DNA of 64,000 nucleotides from Arthrobacter oryzae (GTDB lineage Bacteria > Actinomycetota > Actinomycetes > Actinomycetales > Micrococcaceae). The DNA is taken from assembly GCF_030812315.1 (NCBI RefSeq), contig NZ_JAUSSM010000004.1, forward strand, positions 124,001 to 188,000, given 5' to 3'. The translations under genes were made by a program, and so were the position numbers. Below, piece by piece: positions 25,308 to 33,754 of this stretch (position 1 is its first letter; each line of letters starts with the position of its first letter). The notes under the pieces were generated by a model, which saw only the letters and a list, made by a program, of their open reading frames with translations, was not told the origin of the DNA and did not search any database.

Positions 25308-26989
25308 GGTGCATACCGGAGGAGCCGGAGTTCGGCGAGGGACAGCTGGCGGAAAAGGCCGTCTGGGACGCACTGAAGAGAAGCCTTCCGGACGACGTTG
25401 TCCTGGCCCACTCCGTGCACATCCGCGACGGCCGGAATGAATACGAGATAGATCTGCTCGTCCTCTGGCCCGGAGTTGGCATGGCGGCCATCGAAGTCAA
25501 AGGCGGCCAAGTCAGCATCGCCGGCGGACAGTGGTATCAGTCGGACCGCAGCAACAAACGCAAGATACAGAGCCCGGTGGCGCAGTCACAAAGCTCACTT
25601 CATGCTCTCAAGAGCTGGCTCGAGAATCAGCTCGGTTCACGCCTGAGCAGCCGCTGCGTCTACATGGTCAGCATGCCGTACACGGAGGTGCCCAACGATT
25701 GGGCCATGGCTGGCTGCCCCCGCTCACTCATCCTGGGCCAGACCGACAGCCAGGCCCCCGCCGAGCTTGTCCGCCGGGCGATAGAAAACGAAGGTGGCGG
25801 GGCCTCCCCGCTGGCTCCGGCCTTCCTTGAGCGAATCGTCCGCAAGCTGAGCGGAAACCTGGACGCCGCCGTCGGGCATTCCGGCAATCCGCAGGAGGAT
25901 GAAGACGCCCAGGACCACCTCACCGAGCGCCAGGCCGTCCTGCTGCAAGCAACCCGGTCACTCCCCCGGATCCGGTTCACCGGCGGTGCCGGCAGCGGGA
26001 AGACCTGGCTGGCCGTGGAGAAGGCCCGCCTGCTCAGCAGGCAGGGCAAACGCGTCGGCCTCTTCTGCTACAACAAGGGGCTCGGGCAGTATCTGCAGGA
26101 CCGTGTTTCCGCCTGGCGGCAGGCCAAGCCCGTGTTCACCGGCGAGTTCCACGAATACGTGCGCGGGCTGGGGGTTCCGGACGGATCAGGGCAGGATTAT
26201 TTCGATGTGGAGATGCCCCGCCTGCTGAAGGAACTGGCGGCAACCATGGAGCCGCACGAGCGGCTGGATGCCGTCGTCGTCGACGAAGCCCAGGACTTCG
26301 CCCCGCTGTGGTGGGACGCGCTGCTCGCCTGCACGAAGGACCCCGACGGCGGCGAGGTTTACGCCTTCATGGACGACCGCCAGGACGTCTACCGCCGGTG
26401 GGGCGGCGCGACGGCGGATCTCACCTCCGGCCCTATGGCCACCTTCGTGCCCATCCACATTGATGAGAACCTCCGCAACACCCGCAAAATTGCCGAAACG
26501 TTCAGACCCTTTGCCGGCGAGCACTTCACTCCCCGCGGCAGCACGGGATTGCCGGTCCGGGTGGTGGATTGCCCCACCGACGAGGCCCTCAGCCTCGCGG
26601 ACGACTGCATAGAGGCCCTCATCGCCGAAGGCTGGGCCAACAACCAGATTGCCCTCCTGACCACCAAGGAGCGGCACCCGGTGCATCTGGACTTCTACGA
26701 GCGAGGTGCCACGGAAGACTACTGGCGCGAATTCCACGCGGGCGAAGCAGAGTTCTACGGCCACGTCCTGGGCTTCAAGGGGCTGGAACGGTCCGTGGTG
26801 GTGCTGTGCGTCAACGGCTTCAAGGACATGGACCGTGCTGCCGAGCAGCTCTACGTCGGGTTGTCCCGGGCACGGAGCCTTCTGGTCGTTGTTGGTGATT
26901 CGGGGTTGCTGGAGGAAGCCGGCGGCCGGGAGCTGAAGGTGGCGTTGTCACGGACGCAGGCGTGGAATCCGGTGCTGCAAGAGCATTAG
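25304..26989 (+). CDS. NERD nuclease-UvrD-like helicase
   Basis: A 561-residue protein. Residues 8-110 form a NERD nuclease-related domain: EYEIDLLVLWPG then AAIEVKGG near 62 give the D and E-x-K residues of the PD-(D/E)XK fold. Residues 215-560 are a UvrD-like SF1 helicase: FTGGAGSGKTWLA (Walker A) near 226, VVVDEAQDF (Walker B) near 324, DENLRNT near 388, FKGLERSVVV near 490 and YVGLSRARSL near 516 (motif VI). The helicase appears compact, lacking most of the 1B/2B insertions. It should bind and process single-stranded or branched DNA. It is co-transcribed with the membrane protein, and a broken relative lies 1 kb upstream. Confidence 0.92.
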   Translation: MRCIPEEPEFGEGQLAEKAVWDALKRSLPDDVVLAHSVHIRDGRNEYEIDLLVLWPGVGMAAIEVKGGQVSIAGGQWYQSDRSNKRKIQSPVAQSQSSLHALKSWLENQLGSRLSSRCVYMVSMPYTEVPNDWAMAGCPRSLILGQTDSQAPAELVRRAIENEGGGASPLAPAFLERIVRKLSGNLDAAVGHSGNPQEDEDAQDHLTERQAVLLQATRSLPRIRFTGGAGSGKTWLAVEKARLLSRQGKRVGLFCYNKGLGQYLQDRVSAWRQAKPVFTGEFHEYVRGLGVPDGSGQDYFDVEMPRLLKELAATMEPHERLDAVVVDEAQDFAPLWWDALLACTKDPDGGEVYAFMDDRQDVYRRWGGATADLTSGPMATFVPIHIDENLRNTRKIAETFRPFAGEHFTPRGSTGLPVRVVDCPTDEALSLADDCIEALIAEGWANNQIALLTTKERHPVHLDFYERGATEDYWREFHAGEAEFYGHVLGFKGLERSVVVLCVNGFKDMDRAAEQLYVGLSRARSLLVVVGDSGLLEEAGGRELKVALSRTQAWNPVLQEH

Positions 26990-27057
26990 GTGATGGTGCT
27001 CACGTTAATTGTCAGAGCCACCGCATAGTCTGCAGTCACTAGATTCAGAACCGTCCA

Positions 27058-29682
27058 ATGGGGGATGAAATGCCAGAACTGGTCGACGCCGGGACAAGCC
27101 CGGTCATGTCGCTTCCGCAGGTGCCGGCCCAGGCTGCGCCCGCGTCAGTGCCGGCTTCTTATGACTACGCCTTTCTGTATGCGTGGCAGCAGGAGGCATT
27201 GAAGGCGTGGCACGGGAATGCCCGCCGCGGCGTAGTGGAAGCTGTCACCGGTTCCGGCAAGACACGCGTCGGCATCGCCGCCGCGTTCGAGGCAGTCCGC
27301 CAAGGCATCAAGGTACTCATCCTCGTGCCGACGGCCGAACTCCAGCGCCAATGGCTGGCGTCACTGCAGCGCGACCTGCCGAAAGCACGGCTCGGAGCAC
27401 TCGGCGACGGCCGGCTCGACTCCCTCGACCACGTCGACATCCTAGTGGCGATTGTCCATTCGGCGTCCAACCGCGAGACCCTTCGCAGCCACAAGGCCGG
27501 CCTGATCATCGCTGACGAGTGCCACCGCTACGCCGCACCGATGTTCACCGGCGCACTGCAGGAAGGGTACGCCTGGCGTCTCGGGCTGACGGCTACTTAC
27601 GAAAGGTCCGACGGTGAGCACGAGAACCTCCTGACGCCCTACTTCGGTGGAGTCATCTACTCGCTCTGGTATAACCGTGCTTTGAAGGATGAGGTCATCG
27701 CGCCGTTCGACATCGCGCTGGTCGGGGTTGACCTGACGCCCTCCGAACAGGTCAACTACGAGGAATTTTCCAACACGATGTCCGACGCGGCCCGAAACCT
27801 GGAGTCCTACGCCGGAATCCCCCGGAAGCCCTTTCACCAGTTCATCGCCGCGGTGGCCACCCTCGCGGGGTCGGATTCACCGAGCAGGGAGGCAACGATT
27901 GCCCGCAAGTACATGCGGGCAATGTCATCGCGGCTCGCCCTCCTGGCCGAGGCAAAGACCAAGTATCACGCTCTCGCGGCTCTGAAGCAGACGGTTGATG
28001 AGTCCCACGGCACCCTCGTCTTCACCCAGACCCAGGAGTCCGCCCGCCGGGCACAGGAGCTGTACACAGCCATGGGCTCCAAGGCCTCGGCGCTGTTCAG
28101 CGGGATGGCTAAGGACGACCGCAAGCAGGGCATGGAGGATTTCCGCAGCGGCGCCTCCCAGATACTTGCGGCGCCCCGGCTCCTCGATGAAGGCATCGAC
28201 GTTCCGGAAGCCGACCTCGGAATCATCGTGGCGGCCAACCGGAGCCAGCGCCAGATGGTGCAGCGGCTTGGCCGAGTCATCCGCAAGAAGGCGGACGGCC
28301 GCGCCGGACGGCTCGTGGTCCTCTACTCCACCGGCACCGTTGAGGACCCCAACGTCCAGGGCGAGGATTTCCTCGGCAAGGTGCTGCCGTTCGCGCGCAA
28401 CGTAGAGTTCTTCGACATCAAGACCGACCTGGACCGGCTGCAGGAGTTCCTCCTCAGCGAGGCAGATGTTGAGGACCTGCTGGGTGGCGAGGGCGTACCT
28501 GTGCCCCCGGGTTCGGGAGAGACCGGAGCGCCGTCCGGGGACGATGTCCCAACTGGTCCGGGGGATCAGGCTGACGAGGATATTCTGCATGCCCCGGAAC
28601 CGGACGTCTTCATGCCGGCGTCCGGCGGGGACGAACTGGACGACACCGAGCCCACGCACTTTGATCTGGAAGATCCGGACTGGCCGGAAGAACTTGCCGG
28701 TCTGGAAGGCTTCAGCGAGGACGCCGTGCAGGACTACCTGCGTCGAGCAGGCCGCGCTGACCTTCTGACGGCGGAGCAGGAAGTGGAGCTCGCTCAGGAG
28801 ATTGAAGCCGGCCTGTACGCTTCGCACCTTCTGGCGGACGGTGCTCCCCGCGGCCGTCGGGAATCCCGGGAACTCCGCGAGATGGCACTCTTGGGTGACC
28901 GCGCAGCCCACGCACTTCTCGAGGCAAACCTTCGGCTCGTGGTGTCCATCGCCAAGCGTTACATGAACCAGGGCATGGATTTCCTGGACCTGATTCAGGA
29001 GGGCAACATCGGCCTTCACCGGGCGGTGTGCAAGTTCGATTACACCCTCGGCTACAAGTTTTCGACGTATGCGACCTGGTGGATTCGCCAAGCCGTCACG
29101 CGGGGCCTGGCCGATCAAGGGCGCATGATCCGACTGCCTGTTCACATGGTGGAGCAGGTGCAAAAAGTCCTGGCCGCTCAGCGCGGAGCGGCTGTGCAGG
29201 GAATTACGCCGACGTATGCGGAGCTCGGACAGCTCACTAGCCAGTCAGCAGACAAGGTGGAGTATCTCCTGAGTCTTGACCGGCCGGCTCATTCTCTGGA
29301 CTATTTGGTTCCCGACGGCAAGGGCGGACTGGAGCCGCTGGCAGACCAGCTAGTGGACCCGATGGATGTGGACGTCGTGGACCGCATTGAGAAGCAACAG
29401 CTTAAGGCCCAGCTCTACGCAATACTTGACACGCTCGCCGAGCGGGAAGTAGCGGTCATTGCGATGCGTTTCGGGCTCAAAGACGGCGAAGAAAAGACGC
29501 TGGATGCGATTGGAAGGGTCTACGGCGTCACCCGCGAACGTATCCGCCAGATCGAATCCAAGACGATGAAGAAGCTGCGTCATCCCTCGAGGTCTCAGGT
29601 ACTGAGGGAATACCTGTCCCTTCGCGACCACAGCGAGGGCAGCGTGGCCGGGAACGATGGCGCCGAGTCGGGCTCAGACTGA
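27058..29682 (+). CDS. SF2 helicase fused to a full sigma-70 factor
   Basis: An 874-residue fusion. Residues 35-470 are an XPB/RecG-like SF2 helicase: TGSGKTR at 64-70, ADECH at 152-156, LTATYER near 178, and QRLGRVIRK at 402-410 (motif VI). A linker rich in Asp, Glu, Gly and Pro spans about 472-550. Residues 555-865 are a sigma-70 protein of the RpoD/HrdB type: region 1.2 (VQDYLRRAGR), region 2 with FDYTLGYKFSTYATWWIRQA and RQAVTR (the -10 contacting Gln and Thr are kept), region 3, and region 4.2 TLDAIGRVYGVTRERIRQ, where the -35 contacting Arg residues are kept. So it should bind core RNA polymerase and canonical promoters. An ATG at 27070 is an alternative start. The stop overlaps the next gene by one base. 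Confidence 0.93.
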   Translation: MGDEMPELVDAGTSPVMSLPQVPAQAAPASVPASYDYAFLYAWQQEALKAWHGNARRGVVEAVTGSGKTRVGIAAAFEAVRQGIKVLILVPTAELQRQWLASLQRDLPKARLGALGDGRLDSLDHVDILVAIVHSASNRETLRSHKAGLIIADECHRYAAPMFTGALQEGYAWRLGLTATYERSDGEHENLLTPYFGGVIYSLWYNRALKDEVIAPFDIALVGVDLTPSEQVNYEEFSNTMSDAARNLESYAGIPRKPFHQFIAAVATLAGSDSPSREATIARKYMRAMSSRLALLAEAKTKYHALAALKQTVDESHGTLVFTQTQESARRAQELYTAMGSKASALFSGMAKDDRKQGMEDFRSGASQILAAPRLLDEGIDVPEADLGIIVAANRSQRQMVQRLGRVIRKKADGRAGRLVVLYSTGTVEDPNVQGEDFLGKVLPFARNVEFFDIKTDLDRLQEFLLSEADVEDLLGGEGVPVPPGSGETGAPSGDDVPTGPGDQADEDILHAPEPDVFMPASGGDELDDTEPTHFDLEDPDWPEELAGLEGFSEDAVQDYLRRAGRADLLTAEQEVELAQEIEAGLYASHLLADGAPRGRRESRELREMALLGDRAAHALLEANLRLVVSIAKRYMNQGMDFLDLIQEGNIGLHRAVCKFDYTLGYKFSTYATWWIRQAVTRGLADQGRMIRLPVHMVEQVQKVLAAQRGAAVQGITPTYAELGQLTSQSADKVEYLLSLDRPAHSLDYLVPDGKGGLEPLADQLVDPMDVDVVDRIEKQQLKAQLYAILDTLAEREVAVIAMRFGLKDGEEKTLDAIGRVYGVTRERIRQIESKTMKKLRHPSRSQVLREYLSLRDHSEGSVAGNDGAESGSD

Positions 29683-30269
29683 TGTCGGTGCCCAGGAAGC
29701 CAGCGTGGTCAGCCAAGAATACAGCAAAAGTGGACAACTATAAGGAGTTCATCGGACGCCTCGATGCCGCCAGCGCCAAACTCATGGTGCGACGCAACGG
29801 CCTGGACAAAACCTTTGAGATCCTGACTCTGCTGTTTCGGCAGAACAACACCGGCCTTCAGCTTTGGGAGGACCGGCTCAGCCGCTGTGCGGGCCTCTTG
29901 GCGGACTTTGCCGGGCGCCCCGAGCGAGAGGCTGCCGTAATGGAGCTCCACGAGATTGCGCTGAAGATGGAACCTCTCTTCAGGAACCGCACACAGCGGG
30001 TCGGCAACCGGTTAGCTGTGGTCCGCACCCGCCGCGACGAGATCAACAAATCCCTGGCCGGCCTCGAGAAGAGCAAAATGAAGCTGACGTCGTCGCGGAT
30101 GCTCACGCAGGAGCGCGAAAACCTCAGCAGGGCGATCGGAGAACTTGCAGGGACGGCGGACGCAGCTGCAGTGGCAACCCCGGACCCGAGTCTGCGCAAC
30201 GACCTCCAGGATGCACGGCACGCAATCATCTTGGCCGAGGCCTTACTCGAAGCGAAACGAGAGCAATGA
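29682..30269 (+). CDS. Helical/coiled-coil hypothetical protein
   Basis: A 195-residue protein in TGATG overlap with the helicase-sigma gene. It is almost entirely alpha-helical and charged, with long amphipathic stretches (residues 20-60 and 95-150) and no cysteine-rich, nuclease or nucleotide-binding motif. No signal peptide. The tight coupling on both sides (overlap of 4 bp with the next gene) suggests a stoichiometric partner of the helicase-sigma fusion or of the membrane protein that follows. An anti-sigma-like or adaptor role is conceivable, but no sequence evidence points to it. Confidence 0.75.
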   Translation: MSVPRKPAWSAKNTAKVDNYKEFIGRLDAASAKLMVRRNGLDKTFEILTLLFRQNNTGLQLWEDRLSRCAGLLADFAGRPEREAAVMELHEIALKMEPLFRNRTQRVGNRLAVVRTRRDEINKSLAGLEKSKMKLTSSRMLTQERENLSRAIGELAGTADAAAVATPDPSLRNDLQDARHAIILAEALLEAKREQ

Positions 30270-30856
30270 TGCCTAATGCCCAGCCGGAGCGGCGCGACAT
30301 CAGCAGCTTCACCTCCGACCAGTGGAGCGGCCGGCCGGCTCAGGACGGCGGAAACATGTTCATCGGCTTCGCCCTGATCGGTGCGGTGCTGTGCCTCATC
30401 CTCATGATCTTCTTGCCCGGACTCAGAAGTTTCGGAGCATTGACTCTGTTTACCGCCGTCTTCGCCATCGTATTCACGGCTCTGTCCATCAAGGGAAAAG
30501 CCTCCGCCGAACGAAAATTCCTGGACGGCATCACCGCAAGAGTGAACGACATAGTCGTGGGGCTGACGGGAAATACTTCTCACCGGCTATCGTCTCAACA
30601 GTTCAGGGCACTTATCGAAAACGGCAAGCCCCTCCCGCTGCTCGTCAACGGTGTTCCCGGGCTGGAGCTCCAGGCAATCGGTGAGCAACCGCCAGTGCCG
30701 GCCCGGAATCCAGTGGTGAAGCGTGCGGACAACGTGGTCCGGACAACGCGCGTCGTCGTCACCGTCACGCCTCCTGATTACGGAATAACCAGCTTCGACC
30801 GTCTGCTTGCAGCCGCCGCAGAGGCAGGCAGGGACAGCGGCGCGGCACCGTCGTAG
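30266..30856 (+). CDS. Two-helix membrane protein of the helicase cluster
   Basis: A 196-residue protein (ATGATG start inside the previous stop). Two adjacent hydrophobic helices lie at about residues 30-53 and 55-75, with a short turn between, and a cytoplasm-type C-terminal domain of about 120 residues follows. The frame is open far upstream, but only this start avoids a long overlap. No family recognised. With the protein at 24744 it gives the cluster two membrane components. Confidence 0.72.
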   Translation: MMPNAQPERRDISSFTSDQWSGRPAQDGGNMFIGFALIGAVLCLILMIFLPGLRSFGALTLFTAVFAIVFTALSIKGKASAERKFLDGITARVNDIVVGLTGNTSHRLSSQQFRALIENGKPLPLLVNGVPGLELQAIGEQPPVPARNPVVKRADNVVRTTRVVVTVTPPDYGITSFDRLLAAAAEAGRDSGAAPS

Positions 30857-30913
30857 CAGTTTTGTCGGTACCCGTTGCTATGTTGTGTGAAATGTCAGGA
30901 TGAGGGGGACAGC

Positions 30914-33754
30914 ATGACCTGCAGTACTTTTCCGTCGGTGAGCGATGCTCTTGCCGAGCTTGCAGTAGTGATCAGCCGGGCCCAAACCGCGAATCCGCTC
31001 GCTCCTGTCACCGTTTTGGTCCCGTCCCATGCTTCCGGGCGGGACGTGACCCGTTTCCTAGGCAGGAGTCTCAACGAGGGTGCAGGAAGTGCGGGCATCA
31101 AGGCACTCACGCTGAAGGATCTGGCAACTGAACTCATCGCCGACGACAACGCAATTGATGGAAAACGCCCGCTCCAGCCGGTCGTCAGACTTGGAGCCGT
31201 CAGCAAGATCTTGTTTGACAATCCAGGTCTCTTCAAAGACGTTGCCGAACAGCCCGCCACAGCCCGCGCCATCGCCAAGACGGCGGAGCTGCTGGACGCC
31301 GTACCTAACCCGTCCGACCCAGCACTCCCAGAGCTCACGCATGAAGTGCTTCGGGTCCACTGGAAGGCTAAGGAAGCGCTGGGCTCGCATTGGTACACAG
31401 ACCATGAAGCCTTCACTCTCGCTGGCCGCAAACTTGGAACCACAGCGGCGATGCGACGGCTTGGCACCGTCATAGGCTTCATGCTGGGCACAGAAATGCG
31501 TCCCTTCGAGTCTTCCTTCAGAAGGAACCTCGAAGAGGCCGGAATGCTAGGCATCACTGCGTCAACTACCGGGGATGACCGCACAACCCTCATGACGGCC
31601 TCCGACGCTGACGACGAAGTCCGCGCCGTCGTCCGCCTTGTCGTCGAGAGGCTGGCCGCAGGCACACCCGGCCACCGTATCGGGATATTCCACTCAGCCT
31701 CAGAGCCGTACGCCTCTTTGTTGACCCAGCGCCTCGAGCAGACGGGTATTACCTTCGTCGGTCCGGCGGCCCACCGTCTCGCGGACTCGCCGCTCGCGCG
31801 CGGCCTCCTTCAACTGCTTAAACTCGACCCGCAGGATCCGGACATGCGGGCCGTCCTGAACATCCATGCCGAAGGAACATTCGTCTGGCAGGGAGGGAAG
31901 CTACCCAGCAGCGCCGTCTGCGAAAGGCTTCATGCCAGTCCCCCGGCCGAAGACGACGCCGGTAAAGGCACCGGTGAAAAGGGATCCACCACCCGGGCCA
32001 CTCAACGGGAGCAGCTCGGAACGTTGCGAGCTTTTGTGGCAGAACTTGCGGCCCGGCTTGGTCAGATCCACACTTCTGGGACCTGGGGCGAGGCGTCAGC
32101 CGGGCTAGTCCTACTCCTTGAAAGCTTCATGGGCCCCCGAACAACCACCGAACGGCCAGAAAAGGCTGCTGCCCGTGAAGCCTTGATTCAGGCCGCCTTG
32201 GAGCTCCGGCACCTCGACCGCGTCGGACCGCCACCTCACCCTTCGCTCGTCCGGAGTGCAATAGAAGACGCTATAGCCTCGCAAGGCGGCTGGACCGGGA
32301 AAAGCGGCACCGGCGTCGTCATCGGCAGCTACGCAGACGCCATAGCCAGGGACGTGGACTACCTGTTCCTGCTTGGCGCGGCGGAAGGGCTGGCGCCGGC
32401 AAGGATCAGGGAGAACCCCCTTCTTCCGGACAGCGTCCGGGCCATTCTTGGCGGCAACTTGCCCACTGTGGAGCAGCGTGCAGAAGCCAGCAGGGAACAG
32501 TTCTTCGCTGCCCTCGCTGCCGGATCCGAGCGGATTATCACCAGCCCTCGAGGCGATCTGCGCGGATCTGGCAGTTACCAGATTTCCCGGTGGATCACCG
32601 CGAAGCCTAATGTACAACTTCAGTCTTTCGCCCATGGCATCGAGAACGGCGCCCCGACATCGGCCGCGCTCCCGCCGACTGCCCAGGAGTGGAGGATGCG
32701 CCACATTCTCACAGCTGCTGACCGCGCAGCGGCGTTTAGCGAAGATGCTTCGTTGCAGCGCGCACTCGCCGCCACCCGGGACCGGCGCGATGGCATTTTC
32801 TCCAGGTTCAACGGCAACCTCGGCGCCCACGCCGGAACCATCGTTGACTCCGGCAAGGCGTTGTCCCCGACCCGTCTCGAGGACTGGGTGACAAGTCCGT
32901 TCAGCTACTTCCTGAAGCATGTTCTTAAGGTGAGCATTTTGGAGGACGTCGAACTGGAGGTTCAGATTTCGCCACAGCAGCGGGGCATCCTCGTTCACCA
33001 GGTGCTGGAAGACTACGTCCGCAGCATCACACAAGAAGGGCTTCCGCCATCCTCGAGCCGCCTCAGGGAAATGGCCGACACCGCCTTTGCGGAATTCGCC
33101 AACCCGGCGTGGCTCAGTCACGTCTGGGAACGTAACCAGGCCATGATCCGCCAAGACCTGGAGCGGGTCTTGGCTGAGGATGATGCAAGGTCCGCCGAAG
33201 GCTGGAGCTACCTCGCGGAAGAGGCCAGCTTCGGGCCGGAGGACACCGACAGCTATCCGCCGGTCGAGCTGACCCTTAACGATGGCACTGTGGTCCGGTT
33301 CCGGGGAAAGGTGGACCGGATCGACTGGAATGTCGACGGCACCGTCAAGGTCATCGATTACAAGACTGGCAAGGCCGACAAATTCAAGCCGCTCAGAAAC
33401 CATCCCACCGCAGAGGGCACCCGGTACCAGCTTCCGGTCTACGGCCTGTTTGCACGGACGCTCGAGGACCCTCAGTCGCCTGTCGCGGCCGAGTACTGGT
33501 TCATCTCCAAGGCCGGCGACTTCGCCAAAATCGGCTACGACGTGACTGACGACGTCATTGAGCAGCTGCGCACGGACGCGGGCCTCATCATGTCGGCACT
33601 GCGGAACGGGATATTTCCCCCTCGGCCCGAGTCTGACCGCTATGTCAACTTCACCACCATGATGGGGGCCCAGGAGCTTGGCCAGCAGTGGCTAAAGCTT
33701 CAAAACGCCCACGAACTTCAGCCCTATGCCCAGCTTCTGAAGGCGGAGAAATGA
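30914..33754 (+). CDS. AddB-like PD-(D/E)XK nuclease, iron-sulfur cysteines absent
   Basis: A 946-residue protein; the ATG at 30914 has GAGGGGG just upstream, better than the frame start at 30875. The first 650 residues have the AddB/RexB inactive-helicase layout (VTVLVPSHASGRDVTRFL, DYLFLLGAAEGLAPAR near 490). The C-terminus is a RecB-type nuclease: RGILVHQVLEDY near 689, KVDRID near 799, VIDYKTGK near 812 and RYQLPVYGL near 836. In known AddB proteins a Cys before the nuclease and three after it hold a 4Fe-4S cluster. Here the equivalents read SPFSYF and FPPRPESDRYVNF, with no Cys. It overlaps the AddA-like gene by 4 bp, so the two should form a heterodimer acting on double-strand ends. Confidence 0.88.
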   Translation: MTCSTFPSVSDALAELAVVISRAQTANPLAPVTVLVPSHASGRDVTRFLGRSLNEGAGSAGIKALTLKDLATELIADDNAIDGKRPLQPVVRLGAVSKILFDNPGLFKDVAEQPATARAIAKTAELLDAVPNPSDPALPELTHEVLRVHWKAKEALGSHWYTDHEAFTLAGRKLGTTAAMRRLGTVIGFMLGTEMRPFESSFRRNLEEAGMLGITASTTGDDRTTLMTASDADDEVRAVVRLVVERLAAGTPGHRIGIFHSASEPYASLLTQRLEQTGITFVGPAAHRLADSPLARGLLQLLKLDPQDPDMRAVLNIHAEGTFVWQGGKLPSSAVCERLHASPPAEDDAGKGTGEKGSTTRATQREQLGTLRAFVAELAARLGQIHTSGTWGEASAGLVLLLESFMGPRTTTERPEKAAAREALIQAALELRHLDRVGPPPHPSLVRSAIEDAIASQGGWTGKSGTGVVIGSYADAIARDVDYLFLLGAAEGLAPARIRENPLLPDSVRAILGGNLPTVEQRAEASREQFFAALAAGSERIITSPRGDLRGSGSYQISRWITAKPNVQLQSFAHGIENGAPTSAALPPTAQEWRMRHILTAADRAAAFSEDASLQRALAATRDRRDGIFSRFNGNLGAHAGTIVDSGKALSPTRLEDWVTSPFSYFLKHVLKVSILEDVELEVQISPQQRGILVHQVLEDYVRSITQEGLPPSSSRLREMADTAFAEFANPAWLSHVWERNQAMIRQDLERVLAEDDARSAEGWSYLAEEASFGPEDTDSYPPVELTLNDGTVVRFRGKVDRIDWNVDGTVKVIDYKTGKADKFKPLRNHPTAEGTRYQLPVYGLFARTLEDPQSPVAAEYWFISKAGDFAKIGYDVTDDVIEQLRTDAGLIMSALRNGIFPPRPESDRYVNFTTMMGAQELGQQWLKLQNAHELQPYAQLLKAEK

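Noticed and set aside
27925..29163. Minus-strand frame of 412 residues
   Set aside because: Antisense to the helicase-sigma gene; no domain motifs.
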